Assembly: GCF_029626035.1 (NCBI RefSeq)
Contig: NZ_JARUBE010000003.1
Coordinates: 4,774,001 to 4,838,000, forward strand
Source of the DNA: Micromonospora sp. WMMD980
Lineage (GTDB): Bacteria > Actinomycetota > Actinomycetes > Mycobacteriales > Micromonosporaceae
Length of the DNA stretch: 64,000 nt
Reading direction: 5' to 3'
Shown: positions 36,901 to 46,518 of the stretch, one piece after another
How positions within the stretch are numbered: position 1 is the stretch's first letter
How the letters are laid out: each line of letters opens with the position of its first letter
Position numbers and translations under genes: made by a program
The notes under the pieces: generated by a model
Told to the model about the DNA's origin: nothing
Seen by the model: only the letters and a program-made list of their open reading frames with translations
The model's database searches: none

Positions 36901-37963
36901 GCCAGCGGCCGGCGTCGCGCGGCACCGCGCCGGACAGGTCCACCACTGTGGTGCCGAGCAGTCCCGGCCCGGTCAGCGCGCAGGTCGCCGACACCTCGCC
37001 GCCGTCGAGCACCACCACCAGGTGCGCCGCGCTGGTGAGCGGCTTCGCCTCGGGCGCGAACCGGGGGCGGCCGCCCAGCTCGTTGGCGAGCGCCGACTCC
37101 GCCTCACTGAGGCCGGCGAAGACCATCCGGCGCGCGCCGGCCGCGTCCGTCCGACCCGGGTGCTGGGCGTGCGGCAGCCACTTGACCCAGTCCCAGGCCG
37201 GCTGCCGGTCCGGCGCGGCCACCACGACCACCAGCAGGTCCTCCGGCGCGTGGAACGTGACCAACTGGCCCAGCGCGGCCCGGGCCAGGTCGAGCACCGC
37301 CTCCCGGTCACCGCGCAGCGCGATCCGGCTGAACGCGCGCAGCGACAGCGCGGTGGGCAGGTCCGGCACGCTGGAGTGGGCCCGGACGAACCGGCGCAGC
37401 GCGATCGCGCTCATCGGCTCCAGGTCCTCCACCGGTTTGGTCTCCGGCGGCACGATCTCCACCGCCAGCCGCTGCGGGCCGAGCGCGATCCGCACCTCGC
37501 CGAAGTCGTCCTCGGTGATCCGCCGCTCCCACAGCCGGCGCGACGCGGCGATCGACCAGAGCGCGTCCGGCTCCGGGTGCCGCCAGGTCATCGCCGCGCG
37601 CTGCTGCTCGGCCGCCCGCCGGGTGCGCCTGCGCATCTGCGCGAGGTAGCGCATGTAGTCGCGTCGCTGGGCGTTCAGCTCGGCCTTGTCGTTGCCGCCG
37701 TTGCCCAGCGTGCCGAGCGCCATGCCCAGCATCGAGACCCCGAACAGGCCACCGGCCACATAGGTCATCATGCCGCCGCCGCGGCCGGCGTAGAGGAAGG
37801 CCATCGCGCCGACGCCGCAGAGCATCGGCAGGATCATCAACACCTGGCCCATGCCCTTGGCCTGCGGCTCGGGCAGCTCGGGTGGGGACTCCAGCAGCAC
37901 CTCGCCGCGTGGCAGCGCCGGCCCCGGTTGACGCGGCAGTCGGCGGAACACCACCGTACTCAC
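33998..37963 (-). CDS. eccC: Type VII secretion FtsK/SpoIIIE ATPase EccC
   Basis: A 1321-residue motor of the secretion system with EccCa and EccCb parts fused in one chain. Two transmembrane helices (about 40-85) follow the cytoplasmic N-terminus. Three FtsK-type ATPase domains follow: Walker [10 protein letters not shown] (about 480) with Walker [22 protein letters not shown] (about 833) with FLVVDGWN; and GDAECGKTN (about 1119) with ILVDDYD. Only the first has the classic Asp-Glu pair; the others look regulatory and bind substrate. GTG 37961-37963 follows GGAGGGGAG. Its operon continues with the two WXG100 genes. Confidence 0.95.
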   Translation of the reverse strand: MSTVVFRRLPRQPGPALPRGEVLLESPPELPEPQAKGMGQVLMILPMLCGVGAMAFLYAGRGGGMMTYVAGGLFGVSMLGMALGTLGNGGNDKAELNAQRRDYMRYLAQMRRRTRRAAEQQRAAMTWRHPEPDALWSIAASRRLWERRITEDDFGEVRIALGPQRLAVEIVPPETKPVEDLEPMSAIALRRFVRAHSSVPDLPTALSLRAFSRIALRGDREAVLDLARAALGQLVTFHAPEDLLVVVVAAPDRQPAWDWVKWLPHAQHPGRTDAAGARRMVFAGLSEAESALANELGGRPRFAPEAKPLTSAAHLVVVLDGGEVSATCALTGPGLLGTTVVDLSGAVPRDAGRWLLCLDAGDGNGLDLVRGATSSRLGRPDRLTLTAAEGLARQIAPFRLSQQQGASTDEPLARSMELPDLLGVGDAATVDTRSTWRPRSQRDRLRIPLGLGPDGNVVELDFKESAHEGMGPHGLVIGATGSGKSELLRTVVGALAVTHSSEELNFVLVDFKGGATFASLDALPHTSAVITNLSDELPLVDRMRDALAGEMTRRQEVLRAAGNYVSRYDYEKARAAGEPLEPMPSLLIICDEFSELLAAKPDFIDLFVMIGRLGRSLGVHLLLASQRLEEGKLRGLDTHLSYRIGLRTFSAVESRIVLGVPDAYELPSAPGHGYLKTDTATMLRFRAAYVSGPYRAPGQAQRSARAQVQRRIVPYGIDYVPVPALPTPAEAAPEPDRAGDGKALSMLDVLIAQLNGRGRPAYQVWLPPLAEPSGLAELLPPLSVHPTFGLTTADWPGRGRLAVPVGIVDRPYEQRRDPMMVDLAGAGGNVVIVGASLSGKSTMLRSMLAALALTHTPREVQFFCLDFGGGALRSLEGLPHTSGVAGRRDTEAVRRTVAEVVAVIDERENRFTQHGIDSVASYRRRRAAGEFADDPFGDVFLVVDGWNTLRQEYEELEQTVTNLANRGLGFGVHVVITAVRWAEIRINMRDLLGTKLELRLGDASESEIDRRAAQNVPVGAPGRGLTRDKLHFLTAISRIDGRRDIEDLTEASVALAGHVATNWPGRPAPKVRLLPRRLTVDELARVVDRAAPGIPVGVNESALAPVHLDLSSEPHLTVFGDAECGKTNLLRLIARGIAERYTPAQARLVIADYRRGLLGAVEGDHLLDYAPSNQVFSQGLGSIRSALQNRLPGPDVTTAQLRDRSWWKGPELYILVDDYDLVASGGNNPLSALHELLPQARDIGLHLIVTRRVGGVARALYEPVLQRLRELDSPGLLMSGSREEGAVFGNLRPSPQPPGRGTLVRRRDGQQLIQTAWAEPA

Positions 37964-38118
37964 GGCTCTCCCCTCCCCAGAAGGTCTGCCACCGCCGGCG
38001 AGCGTCGGGTGGGCAACCTGTGCGAGGGCCATCGTAGGTAATCTCCCGGAGGCGTCGTGGACCCGTGGGGGCGACGTCGACGGCCGGGTGGAGCGTAGGC
38101 GAGCACGAGGAGGCCACT

Positions 38119-39516
38119 GTGGCGACGAAGACGGCGACCGGCGGCCTGAGCCGGATCACCATCGTGGCGCCGCGCACCAGGATGGACCTGGCGTTGCCGT
38201 CCGACGTGCCGCTGGCCGACCTGCTGCCCACGCTGCTGCGCTACGCGGGTGAGGATCTCGCCGACGAGGGTGTGCGGCACGGCGGCTGGAGCCTCTCCCG
38301 GCTCGGCGGGCAGCCGCTCGACGGCGGGCGCACCGCCGCGCAGCTCGGCGTCCGCGACGGCGAGGTGCTCTACTTCAACCCCCGGGCCGCCACTGCACCC
38401 GAGATCGTCTTCGACGACGTGGTGGACGCCGTCGCCACCTCCACCACCCAGCGCCCCGGCGCCTGGCAGGTGGGCACCACCCGGGCGTACGCGGTGCTGC
38501 TCGCCTCCTCGGCACTGGCCGCCGGCGCGGTCGCGACGCTGTTCACCGGGCCGCCGCACCTGCCCGGCGCGGTGGCCGCCCTGGTGGTCGCGGTCGCGCT
38601 GCTGGTCGGCGCCGCGGTGCTGTCCCGGGCGGCCGGCGACAGCCGCACCGGCGCGGTGCTGGCCCTGGTCGGGGTGGGCTACGCGGCGGTCGGCGGCCTG
38701 CTGGTGCTCGCCGGGGACCGGCCGCTCGCCGAGCTGGCCAGCCCACACGTGCTGCTCTCCGGCACCGCCGTGGTGCTCGTCGCGGCGATCGCCGCGCTCG
38801 CCGTCGGGGACCGGTTGCCGCTGTTCCTCGGCGCCGTCGGTGTGGGCGCGGCGGTCAGCCTGGGCGCGGTGCTCAGCCTGGCGTTCGGCATCGGCGCGGC
38901 CGCGTCGGCGGCGGTGGTCTCCGCGGTGGCGTTCGGTGCGCTGCCGGCGCTGCCGATGCTCGCCTACCGGCTCGCCCGGCTGCCGGTGCCGTCGATCCCC
39001 ACCGGCCCGGAGGACCTGAAGACCGACACCGAGTCGGTGGACGGGCCGTCGGTGCTGCGTGACAGCGAGCGCGCCGACGGGTTCCTCACCGGTCTGCTCT
39101 GGACCGTCTCCCTGCTGGTGCTCGGTGGTGAGGTGGTGCTCGCCGCCGAAGGCCGGCTGCCGGCGATCCTGCTCTGTCTGGTGCTGGCGCTGCTGTCGAT
39201 GCTGCGGGCCCGCCCGTTTCTCGGCCGGGGCCAGCGCGTCCCGGTGCTGCTCGCCGGCAGCGCCGGTCTCGGGTTGACCGCCTGGGCGGTCTTCGACGCC
39301 GGGTCGCTGGCGGTCCGGTTGGGGCTGATCCTCGGCGGCCTGACCGTGCTGGCGGTGATCAGCCTGGTCTACGGGCTGACCGTGGCCGGCAAGCGCATCT
39401 CCCCGGTCTGGGGACGGACCCTGGACATCGTCGAGATCCTGCTGATCATCGCCTTGGTGCCGCTGGCCGTGTGGGTCTGCGGCATGTACGGCTGGATCGT
39501 CAACCTTCGACCGTGA
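38119..39516 (+). CDS. eccD: Type VII secretion membrane channel subunit EccD
   Basis: A 465-residue protein: a ubiquitin-like N-terminal domain (about 10-95, with [20 protein letters not shown]), then eleven predicted transmembrane helices (about 120-465), which in known structures form the membrane vestibule of the complex. GTG 38119 was chosen for GAGGAGG upstream and similarity from ATKTATGG. Divergent from eccC across a 155-base region that must hold both promoters. Its 3' end overlaps eccE by 17 bases. Confidence 0.92.
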   Translation: MATKTATGGLSRITIVAPRTRMDLALPSDVPLADLLPTLLRYAGEDLADEGVRHGGWSLSRLGGQPLDGGRTAAQLGVRDGEVLYFNPRAATAPEIVFDDVVDAVATSTTQRPGAWQVGTTRAYAVLLASSALAAGAVATLFTGPPHLPGAVAALVVAVALLVGAAVLSRAAGDSRTGAVLALVGVGYAAVGGLLVLAGDRPLAELASPHVLLSGTAVVLVAAIAALAVGDRLPLFLGAVGVGAAVSLGAVLSLAFGIGAAASAAVVSAVAFGALPALPMLAYRLARLPVPSIPTGPEDLKTDTESVDGPSVLRDSERADGFLTGLLWTVSLLVLGGEVVLAAEGRLPAILLCLVLALLSMLRARPFLGRGQRVPVLLAGSAGLGLTAWAVFDAGSLAVRLGLILGGLTVLAVISLVYGLTVAGKRISPVWGRTLDIVEILLIIALVPLAVWVCGMYGWIVNLRP

Positions 39517-40675
39517 CGGTGCCCATCGCGGTGCCGACCGGCGCGGTGGCGTAGACGCCGGGGCCGTGCTGGCCGTCCAGCGGTCGGGCCGGCACCCCGG
39601 CCCGCCGGGCCGTCTCCCGGACCACCTTCACCAGCGCCTCGGCATGCCCGTCCATGGCCGCGACCCGCAGCAGCGGCGGGACCCGCCGGCCGCCGGGGAG
39701 CACCACGGCGGCGACGGTGTGCGAGGGCGCGGAGGTCGCGGTGACGGCGTCCACCAGCGCGCCCAGCGAGCCGTTGGGGCGGACCCGCAACGCGAGGCAC
39801 CGCTGGGTCCAGCCGCCCCCGCGCAGGCTGGTCCAGGACTCGACGGGCGGCTCCGGCGCCAGATCGAGCCCGGCGCCGGAGACCACCGCCGCGTGCAGCT
39901 CGTCGCGGCCGAGCACCCGGTGGCCGAGCCCGGCGGCGTTGAGCGCCTTGCCGAGCCGGCCGACCCCGGCCGCCACGGTCCGGTGCACGCCGTGCAGACC
40001 ACCGCCGCGGCTCACCGTCTCGGCGCGGGCGTCGCTCACCGACAGGCGCAGCGCCACCCACACCGTGCGGTGCGCCGCGGGTGGCGCGCCGGGCGCGGGA
40101 TACCAGACCAGCGTGTGCGAGACGACCTGCGTCTGGGTGACCGGGCCGGCGAAGTCGGCGAGCACCGCGAGCGCCCGGTCCACGGTCGCCGCCTCGACCG
40201 GTCCGGCGGGGGTGCCGGGCCGGCCGGCCAGCGCCACCGCGGCGAACCAGCCGCGGTCGTCCTGGCCGATGCCGAGCCGGGTCCCGCGCTCGGTCAGCTC
40301 CACCACGGTCAGCTCGGGGGCGAGCGCGGCCAGCCGGGGGTCGCCGCCGGGCACCGCGCCCCGGGCCCGCCCGCGGCGGCGACCCAGCCGGCGGCGGAGC
40401 ATCAGGTCCTCGTACCACCAGCGGCCGCCCCGCCTGGTGAACGCGAGCACCACGGCCAGCAGCGCCACCGTCGCGACGGTGGCGAGCAGCCAGACCGGGC
40501 CGGCGGTGGCGAACCAGACGGCGAGCGCCGCGCACTCGACCACGACGAGCTGACCGACGACGACCGGGCCGAGCCGGCCCCGCCGCCGCCCGTCGGCCGG
40601 GGTGACCGACCGGTCCGCCGGCGTCGCGGCGGACGCGGTGGCGGTACGACCGGGTGGCGCCTGGAGCTGCGTCAT
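39500..40675 (-). CDS. eccE: Type VII secretion subunit EccE
   Basis: A 391-residue protein: two N-terminal transmembrane helices (about 38-78, VVVGQLVVVECAALAVWF and VWLLATVATVALLAVV) followed by a large soluble domain with VVELTERGTRLGIGQDDRGW and QTQVVSHTLVWYPAPG. This architecture and the neighbouring eccD identify EccE, the peripheral subunit of the core complex. ATG 40673-40675. It converges on eccD with a 17-base overlap and is divergent from eccB. Confidence 0.85.
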   Translation of the reverse strand: MTQLQAPPGRTATASAATPADRSVTPADGRRRGRLGPVVVGQLVVVECAALAVWFATAGPVWLLATVATVALLAVVLAFTRRGGRWWYEDLMLRRRLGRRRGRARGAVPGGDPRLAALAPELTVVELTERGTRLGIGQDDRGWFAAVALAGRPGTPAGPVEAATVDRALAVLADFAGPVTQTQVVSHTLVWYPAPGAPPAAHRTVWVALRLSVSDARAETVSRGGGLHGVHRTVAAGVGRLGKALNAAGLGHRVLGRDELHAAVVSGAGLDLAPEPPVESWTSLRGGGWTQRCLALRVRPNGSLGALVDAVTATSAPSHTVAAVVLPGGRRVPPLLRVAAMDGHAEALVKVVRETARRAGVPARPLDGQHGPGVYATAPVGTAMGTVTVEG

Positions 40676-40818
40676 CGGTGAGCGTCCCTTCTGGACATGC
40701 TGGGGAGCCGGGGGCGGACGGGGTCCGGCACACCCCCGACAGCCCCTTATCGTAGGGAAGCCCGCGGCGCTGTTCGGACCTGATCGCCGCGTGGACCCAC
40801 CCCTGTCGGAGGTTAGTC

Positions 40819-42288
40819 ATGCGGACCCGCCGCGATCAGGTGCAGGCGTACCGCTTCGTCACCCGCCGCATCGTCTCGGCGCTGCTCTCCGGCGACCCGG
40901 AGACGAACGACCTGCCGATGCGCCGCCTCGGCATGGCGGTGTTCGGCAGCGTCATCGCGGCGGCGGTGGTGCTCGGCGGCGTGGGCGCGTACGGGCAGTT
41001 GACCAGCAACTCCGCACCGCTCGCGGCGAACACGGTGGTGATCGAGCGAGAAACCGGCGCCACCTACTACTTCGGCGACGACCAGGTGTTGCACCCGACG
41101 CTCAACTACGCCTCGGCCCGACTCGTCGTCAACGACGCCTCGGCCGAGGTGCGCACCATGTCGCAGGCGTCGATCAAGGACCGGCCGCGCGGCCGGATGG
41201 TCGGGATCATGGGCGCGCCGGACGACCTGCCGGACCGTGGGTCACTCGTCGGGCTCCCCTGGTCGGTCTGCGACGTGCCGGACCCGAACGACCCGCGGCG
41301 CTCGACCACCCGGCTGCTGGTCGACCGGCCGTTGCCCGGCGGCACGCCGCTCACCGACCGGGCCGTGCTGGTCCGCACGAGCGACGCCCGCTACCTGCTC
41401 ACCGGCGGTGCCCGGCTGCGGGTGGCCGGCGACGAGCAGGCGCTCGTCGCGTTGCGGATGGCCGGCGCGACGAACCTCACCGTCGGGCAGCAGTTGCTGA
41501 ACGCGGTACCGGTGGGTCCGGTGCTGCGCAAGCCCACGATCGATTCCGACGGTCGGCCGAGCGGGCTCACCGTGGCCGGCCGGCCGGCCCGGATCGGGCA
41601 GGTCTACCAGGCCGCCGGCCAGTACTACGTCCTCACCCGGCAGGGTCTGGCCACGGTGCGCGAGGTGACCGCGCTGCTGCTCCAGGGCGGTGGCGGCGGG
41701 GTGACCCCGATCACCCCGGACGAGGCCGGGCGGCTCTACACCGACCAGCGGTTGGAGCCGGAGGGGTTGCCGGCCCGGATGCCCACGTTGCACGAGGTGC
41801 GCCCGGGCCGCACCGTCCTCTGTGCCACCTACCGGTCCGGTCCGCCCGGCCAGCCGCCGACCACCACGCTCGAGGTCTTCGACGCGCCGCCGGCGGAGCT
41901 GACCGCCTCGACCGCGGTGCCGGCCCGGCAGGGCGCGCGGGACGCGGTCCGCACGGCCGAGAGCGTGCTGCTGCCCGGCGGCAAGGGTGTGCTGGTGCAG
42001 GCCACCGCCGGCGAGAGCGGCAAGCCGGCGGCCGGCGCCACGGTCTACCTGATCACCGCGCAGGGGATCCGCTACCCGCTCGGCGCCGACGGCGGCGGCG
42101 CCCGCAGCGCACTCGGCTACGGCGACGTGCCGCCGGTGGCGGTGCCCGCCTCGCTGCTGGCGCTGGTGCCGACCGGGCCGACCCTGGACCGGGCGGGCGC
42201 GCTGGCCTACTTCGATGCCGGGGCGGTGCCGACGGGCGCCTCGCCACCCCCGGCCGGTGGGGAGGCGGCCCAGGTCCAGGGCGGTTGA
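40819..42288 (+). CDS. eccB: Type VII secretion subunit EccB
   Basis: A 489-residue protein with a cytoplasmic start MRTRRDQVQAYRFVTRRIVS, one transmembrane helix (about 42-62) and a long extracytoplasmic repeat domain. This is the EccB arrangement: the N-terminal RDQVQAYRF motif is diagnostic, and Cys residues at LPWSVCDVPD and RTVLCATY may form the structural disulfide. EccB carries an ATPase-like activity in some reports and connects to the mycosin. ATG 40819 follows GGAGG. Divergent from eccE. Confidence 0.94.
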   Translation: MRTRRDQVQAYRFVTRRIVSALLSGDPETNDLPMRRLGMAVFGSVIAAAVVLGGVGAYGQLTSNSAPLAANTVVIERETGATYYFGDDQVLHPTLNYASARLVVNDASAEVRTMSQASIKDRPRGRMVGIMGAPDDLPDRGSLVGLPWSVCDVPDPNDPRRSTTRLLVDRPLPGGTPLTDRAVLVRTSDARYLLTGGARLRVAGDEQALVALRMAGATNLTVGQQLLNAVPVGPVLRKPTIDSDGRPSGLTVAGRPARIGQVYQAAGQYYVLTRQGLATVREVTALLLQGGGGGVTPITPDEAGRLYTDQRLEPEGLPARMPTLHEVRPGRTVLCATYRSGPPGQPPTTTLEVFDAPPAELTASTAVPARQGARDAVRTAESVLLPGGKGVLVQATAGESGKPAAGATVYLITAQGIRYPLGADGGGARSALGYGDVPPVAVPASLLALVPTGPTLDRAGALAYFDAGAVPTGASPPPAGGEAAQVQGG

Positions 42289-42404
42289 CCGGCACGCGTC
42301 GGTCCGACGTGGAGCACCACGCCGACGGGTCGCCCGGGTTGGCGCGGTTCGACTAACCTGAGCGTGGCTCCAACGCTCTCGACGATGACAACGGGGATTC
42401 AGCG

Positions 42405-42776
42405 ATGACCGGGCGCACGACAGTTGACGTACTGTCCCTGGAGGACTTCCACGGGCGACTTGAGCGGCGTCTGCACGAGGCGGAGTCGGTGCTGCGCAAG
42501 CTCAACACCGAGATGCAGTGCCGGCCGCCCGCGCTCGGCACCTTCACCGACGCCACCGACAACTCGCGTCGCTACTCCGAGATCCACCAGAGCTACGTCG
42601 ACCACGTCGACCGGCTGCGCCGGGCGATCCTGGCCGCCCGTGACGCGACCGCGACGATCATGGCGAACTACAAGACCGCCGAGGCCCGCAACGCCGCCGC
42701 GGCGGCCGACATCGCCGCCGCCCTCGCCGGGCTCGACGAGGCGATGAAGCAGCCGAAGGAGGATCCTCGTGTCTGA
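42405..42776 (+). CDS. Small helical protein encoded with an ESX substrate
   Basis: A 123-residue, mostly helical protein (LEDFHGRLERRLHEAESVLR, then YVDHVDRLRRAILAARDATA) of WXG100-like size but without a WXG motif. The start is ATG 42405. It overlaps the next gene by eight bases, so the two are a translationally coupled pair. I infer a chaperone or dimer partner for the 427-residue putative substrate, as in PE/PPE or Esx pairs. Confidence 0.75.
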   Translation: MTGRTTVDVLSLEDFHGRLERRLHEAESVLRKLNTEMQCRPPALGTFTDATDNSRRYSEIHQSYVDHVDRLRRAILAARDATATIMANYKTAEARNAAAAADIAAALAGLDEAMKQPKEDPRV

Positions 42777-44052
42777 ATACACCCAGCGCTACCAGCACGT
42801 CAGCCACGAGGAGCTCTACCAGGGCGTCAACGCCGGCGACCCGACCCAGATCGAGGGGCTGAGCGCCCAGTGGACGTCCCTCAAGGGCACGCTCGACGAC
42901 CTCACCCGTGATCTCACCGCCGATCTGGACGGGTTGACGAAGACCTGGTCCGGCGACGCGGCACGCGAGTTCCAGCGCCGGCTCACCATGGTCTCCGGCT
43001 ACTCGGGCAACCTGGCCGAGGGCATGACCGGCATCCGGCAGGCGCTGGACATGATGGCCGGCGACCTGCGTGCCGCCCAGACCACTGCCGAGAGCCCGGA
43101 GAAGACCGACGACAACGACAAGCTGCTCTCCGGAGCCGGCAAGGGTTTCCTGCTCGGCGGCGCGCCGGGCGCGGTGATCGGCGGCATCATCGGCCACCAG
43201 CAGGACGAGGCCGAGCAGGAGAAGGCGCACCAGCGGATGGTGCAGGTCGTGGCGAAGCTGGCCGAGGGCTACGACTTCTCGGCCTACGGCCGGATCGTGG
43301 TGCCGGAGCCGCCGGAGAGCGAGTTGCCCGGCCACCACGACCGCACCGGTCCGACGCTGCACGACGGCCCGTCGGTCAAGACGCCGTCGTCCGGCCCGAG
43401 CCTGGGCAGCTTCGGTCCCGGGGCGAACGGCACCGCGACCACGTCGGGCGTGCACCACACGGCCCCCACCAGCGGCACGCCGGGCGACGGCGGTCCGGGC
43501 GGCGGCGACCCGGGCGGCCAGACCGGCGCGGGCGCTCCGGGTTCGGTCACAACCGGCGGCACGGTCGACCCGACCGGCACCTCGCTGGCCGGCGCCGGCC
43601 CGCTGACCGGCGGCACGGGCGGCCCGACGGTCGGTGGCGGCCCGGGCTTCGGGTCCGGCGCCGGCAACCCGCCGACGGTGACGGCCGGCGGTGGTGGCGG
43701 CGGGCTCTTCGGCGGGCCCGGCGTGCTCAGCACCGGCTCGCTCGCCGGCACCGGCCCGAACGCGACGTCCTCGGCCCGGCTTGGTGGCGTGCCCGGTGCG
43801 GAGAGCAGGTCGGCGGCCGGCACCGGGCGGCTCACCTCGGGCCGTGGCCTGACCGTCGAGACGGAGGGCAGGTCGAGCGGTCGCGGCAACGCCGCCGGGC
43901 GGCCCGCGATGGCCGGTCGCAACGGGGTGCTGGGTTCGCGCGGCCACCACGACGACGACGAGTCGGAGGGCCGGCTGACCTGGCTCACCGAGGACGAGAT
44001 GGTCTGGGGTGACGGCAGGGCCGTCCCGCCGCCGGTGCTCGGCGGCAACTGA
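42769..44052 (+). CDS. Large WXG100-domain protein, putative type VII secretion substrate
   Basis: A 427-residue protein. The N-terminal domain (about 25-105) is WXG100-like with TWSGDAAREFQRRLTMVSGY. A glycine-zipper region follows (GKGFLLGGAPGAVIGGIIG, about 124-142), then a long low-complexity Gly/Pro/Thr-rich part (about 190-345) and a charged end (HHDDDESEGRLTWLTEDEMV). The C-terminal acidic tail ending WGDGRAVPPPVLGG is reminiscent of actinomycete PPE-like/ESX substrates. Start GTG 42769. The pattern suggests a secreted or surface protein of the system. Confidence 0.85.
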   Translation: MSEYTQRYQHVSHEELYQGVNAGDPTQIEGLSAQWTSLKGTLDDLTRDLTADLDGLTKTWSGDAAREFQRRLTMVSGYSGNLAEGMTGIRQALDMMAGDLRAAQTTAESPEKTDDNDKLLSGAGKGFLLGGAPGAVIGGIIGHQQDEAEQEKAHQRMVQVVAKLAEGYDFSAYGRIVVPEPPESELPGHHDRTGPTLHDGPSVKTPSSGPSLGSFGPGANGTATTSGVHHTAPTSGTPGDGGPGGGDPGGQTGAGAPGSVTTGGTVDPTGTSLAGAGPLTGGTGGPTVGGGPGFGSGAGNPPTVTAGGGGGGLFGGPGVLSTGSLAGTGPNATSSARLGGVPGAESRSAAGTGRLTSGRGLTVETEGRSSGRGNAAGRPAMAGRNGVLGSRGHHDDDESEGRLTWLTEDEMVWGDGRAVPPPVLGGN

Positions 44053-44160
44053 CACCGCCGTCCCGCCGTCACATGGTCCGTCCACAGCGATCCGTGGGGC
44101 GGCTCACGCAACCGGCAAGATCGTCGAGCTGCGCGATCGAGCGTTGACCGATAGGTTGAT

Positions 44161-44583
44161 GTGGTGCTGCCCGTAGCGTTCGCCTCGTCCACCTGGACGG
44201 CGATGCTGCGCCGGATCGCCCGCACCGCCGTGACCACGCTGGCGTTGATCGCCGGGTTGCAGGGCCTGGCGGCCGCACCCGCCGACGACGCGACGACGAC
44301 GCGCGCCACGGTCGCGGTGGCCGACGTCGGCAGGGCGGCCACGACGGTGGCCTCCGACGGTGTCGACGCCGCGCCGCGCCGGCCGGTCTTCACCGCACGG
44401 GCGGCCGTCGTCGCACCGTCCACGGCGTCCGCGACCCACACGGCCGGGTCGGTCTCCACCGGGCCGACCGTCCCCGCCCGCACCGATGCCGGCGGCACCG
44501 AGCCGATTCCCGGCGTCGAGGTCGCCGCCGCCGCCGATCCGCTCCGGGCGACCATCTCCCGCCGCGGGCCGCCGCGCGCCTGA
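44161..44583 (+). CDS. Small putative secreted protein
   Basis: A 140-residue protein with an N-terminal hydrophobic signal (about 14-40, MLRRIARTAVTTLALIAGLQ) and an Ala/Thr/Val-rich remainder with few features. The start is uncertain: GTG 44161, or ATG 44203 immediately before the signal. A TTGACC hexamer at 44143 may belong to its promoter. It follows the ESX substrate gene by 108 bases. No family recognised. Confidence 0.5.
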   Translation: MVLPVAFASSTWTAMLRRIARTAVTTLALIAGLQGLAAAPADDATTTRATVAVADVGRAATTVASDGVDAAPRRPVFTARAAVVAPSTASATHTAGSVSTGPTVPARTDAGGTEPIPGVEVAAAADPLRATISRRGPPRA

Positions 44584-44710
44584 CGGGCCGCCTTTCCGGC
44601 ACGCCCCGGCGCGACCGCGCCGCCGCGCATCCCGTCGCGCCCCCGCGCACACCGCCCGCCAGCCGGGCCGAATCCTCGATCGACAATCGTTCCACCGTGA
44701 GGTGCCGCAG

Positions 44711-45535
44711 ATGCAGACCGTCTTCTCCACCGTCCTGCCGGACGTCCCCGCCGCCGCCGTGATCTGGCTGGCCCTGCTCGCCCTCGCGGCGGTGGTGGTC
44801 GCCGCGCTCGTGGTCCGCCCGACCCGGTTCCGCGCGGTGTTCGGCGAACGGATCAGCGAGGCCGCGCGCCCGAGCAGCATCGACCTGGCCGAGCAGTCCC
44901 GCGAGCGGGCCCGGGAACGCAGCCGGTACGCCGACGAGGTGTCGGTGGCCGCGTCCCGCGCCGCGGTGACCGCCGAGCGGCGCCGGGCCGACTGGTCGAC
45001 GGCCCAGGACGAGGCCGAGGAGACCTGGCTGGCCTACCAGGCGGCGGAGGAGGACGTGCGGCGGTTGGCCGCCGCTGCGGCGCTTCCGCTGCCCCGGACC
45101 GCCCGGACCCCCGCCGAGTACGCGGACCGGGAGCGCTGGCTGCACCGGGCGGCGCTCGACGCCCAGTGGCGCAAGGAGATCACCGTGCAGCAGCTCAGCG
45201 ACATCCTCGGCGGGCGTGGCTGGGACCCGAGCCGGCACCCGGTGGAGCAGGAGCTGCTGCTGCGCCGGCTGGTGCGGGACAATCTCCGGGCCCGGCACCA
45301 CGCCGCCGCGGAGCGGGAGCAGGCCGCGTGGCGGGCCGCCGAGACGGCCGCCTCGGCGGCGCGGAGCCTCCGCGAGGAGGCGTTCGCGGCGCTGCACCCG
45401 GTGGTCGAGCCGCAGGCGGCGCTCGCCGTCGTGGGCCTCGCGGGCCCGGAGAGCACCCGGGAGCTGTCGACCGGTGAGATCACCCGCGAGCTGGCGCCGG
45501 TGGCCCGGGGCCGGGCCGCGGTGGCGGCCTACTGA
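44711..45535 (+). CDS. Membrane-anchored coiled-coil protein near the ESX locus
   Basis: A 274-residue protein: one N-terminal transmembrane helix (about 15-37, AAVIWLALLALAAVVVAALV), an RF...ERI linker and long Arg/Glu/Ala helices with coiled-coil character, including VEQELLLRRLVRDNLRARHH. Start ATG 44711, with a GAGGTG nearby. Function unknown. It is in the same direction as the ESX substrate genes, 127 bases after the small secreted protein. Confidence 0.75.
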   Translation: MQTVFSTVLPDVPAAAVIWLALLALAAVVVAALVVRPTRFRAVFGERISEAARPSSIDLAEQSRERARERSRYADEVSVAASRAAVTAERRRADWSTAQDEAEETWLAYQAAEEDVRRLAAAAALPLPRTARTPAEYADRERWLHRAALDAQWRKEITVQQLSDILGGRGWDPSRHPVEQELLLRRLVRDNLRARHHAAAEREQAAWRAAETAASAARSLREEAFAALHPVVEPQAALAVVGLAGPESTRELSTGEITRELAPVARGRAAVAAY

Positions 45536-45575
45536 TCGTCCGGCGGCGATGGCCCGGCTGGGCTAGCGTGATGCC

Positions 45576-45920
45576 GTGTCCCGTGAATCCTGGTTGCTGG
45601 TCGGCCTGGCCGTCGTCGTCGCGGCGGCGACGCTTGTCGGAGCGGTGCTGCTCGCGATCCGGGTGGTCCGCACCCGCCGCATGCTCGGGGCGCTCGGCGC
45701 CGGTGGCAAGGTCGCGTTCTACGGCGCGCTGATCTACACGATCCTGCCGATCGACCTGCTGCCCGACCCGATCTACCTGGACGACATGGGCGTGCTGGCC
45801 GGCGCGCTGTTCTATCTGGGCCGGCTGGCCGCCAAGCACCGGGCGGCGCAGCGGGTAACCCACGATGCCCCGACCACGTCGCTGCCCGCCGCCCCGCCGG
45901 GCGACGTGTCGCGTCGATGA
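45576..45920 (+). CDS. YkvA-like DUF1232 membrane protein
   Basis: A 114-residue protein with a helix at 6-27, then the DUF1232 motif GGKVAFYGALIYTILPIDLL, then PDPIYLDDMGVLAGALFYLG. The DUF1232 family is widespread and of unknown function. The start is GTG 45576. The Pro-rich C-terminal tail is variable. Confidence 0.85.
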   Translation: MSRESWLLVGLAVVVAAATLVGAVLLAIRVVRTRRMLGALGAGGKVAFYGALIYTILPIDLLPDPIYLDDMGVLAGALFYLGRLAAKHRAAQRVTHDAPTTSLPAAPPGDVSRR

Positions 45921-45963
45921 CCGATCATCAGCTCGACGGCCAGGCAGCGAGCGAGGAGACGGC

Positions 45964-46377
45964 ATGCCCGGGGATCACCGGTTGGACCCGCACGACGGGC
46001 GGGTCACCCGCTTCTTCGCCGATCGGCACCTCGCCACGCTCACCACGTTGCGCGCCGACGGCACCCCGCACGTCGTACCGGTCGGGGTGACCTTCGACCC
46101 GGAGGCCGGGCTGGCCCGGGTGATCACCTCGGGTGGGTCGACCAAGGCCCGGCACGTGGCCGCCGCCGGGTCGGCGGGCACGCCGGTCGCGGTGTGTCAG
46201 GTCGACGGCCGCTGGTGGCTGACCGTGGAGGGCCGGGCGGTGCTGCGTCGTGACCCGGAATCGGTGGCCGAGGCCGAGCGGCGGTACGCCGCCCGCTATC
46301 GCCGGCCGCGTCCGAACCCGGAGCGGGTGGTCCTGGAGATCAGCGTGACCCGCCTGTTGGGGAATCTGCCCGACTGA
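45964..46377 (+). CDS. PPOX-class (F420/FMN-dependent) oxidoreductase
   Basis: A 137-residue split-barrel protein of the pyridoxamine-5'-phosphate-oxidase-like superfamily. Characteristic sequences: RFFADRHLATLTTLRADGTP, HVVPVGVTFDP, STKARHVAAAG and CQVDGRWWLTVEGRAVL. In actinomycetes such proteins often use deazaflavin F420H2 to reduce diverse substrates. ATG 45964 is preceded by GAGGAGACGGC. No operon partner is evident. Confidence 0.85.
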   Translation: MPGDHRLDPHDGRVTRFFADRHLATLTTLRADGTPHVVPVGVTFDPEAGLARVITSGGSTKARHVAAAGSAGTPVAVCQVDGRWWLTVEGRAVLRRDPESVAEAERRYAARYRRPRPNPERVVLEISVTRLLGNLPD

Positions 46378-46518
46378 GGCGTGCGTCCGGTTCTCCGGTG
46401 GCCGCGCTCACCCCCGGAATGGGGGCACCACCAGGGCCGTTGCACTCTGGCGTACGCCGAGCGCCACTGAAGGTGCCGCGTCTCCCCGTGGAGCGTCGAC
46501 CCCCGAATGGAGCCCTGC

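Noticed and set aside
35609..38041. Plus-strand open reading of about 810 codons opposite eccC
   Set aside because: Antisense to a clearly conserved EccC frame, low-complexity Arg/His/Gln/Val composition, no family match.
43390..43740. Repeated GGC-rich DNA within the ESX substrate gene
   Set aside because: Explained by the Gly/Pro/Thr-rich coding; no CRISPR-like spacing and no palindromic units.
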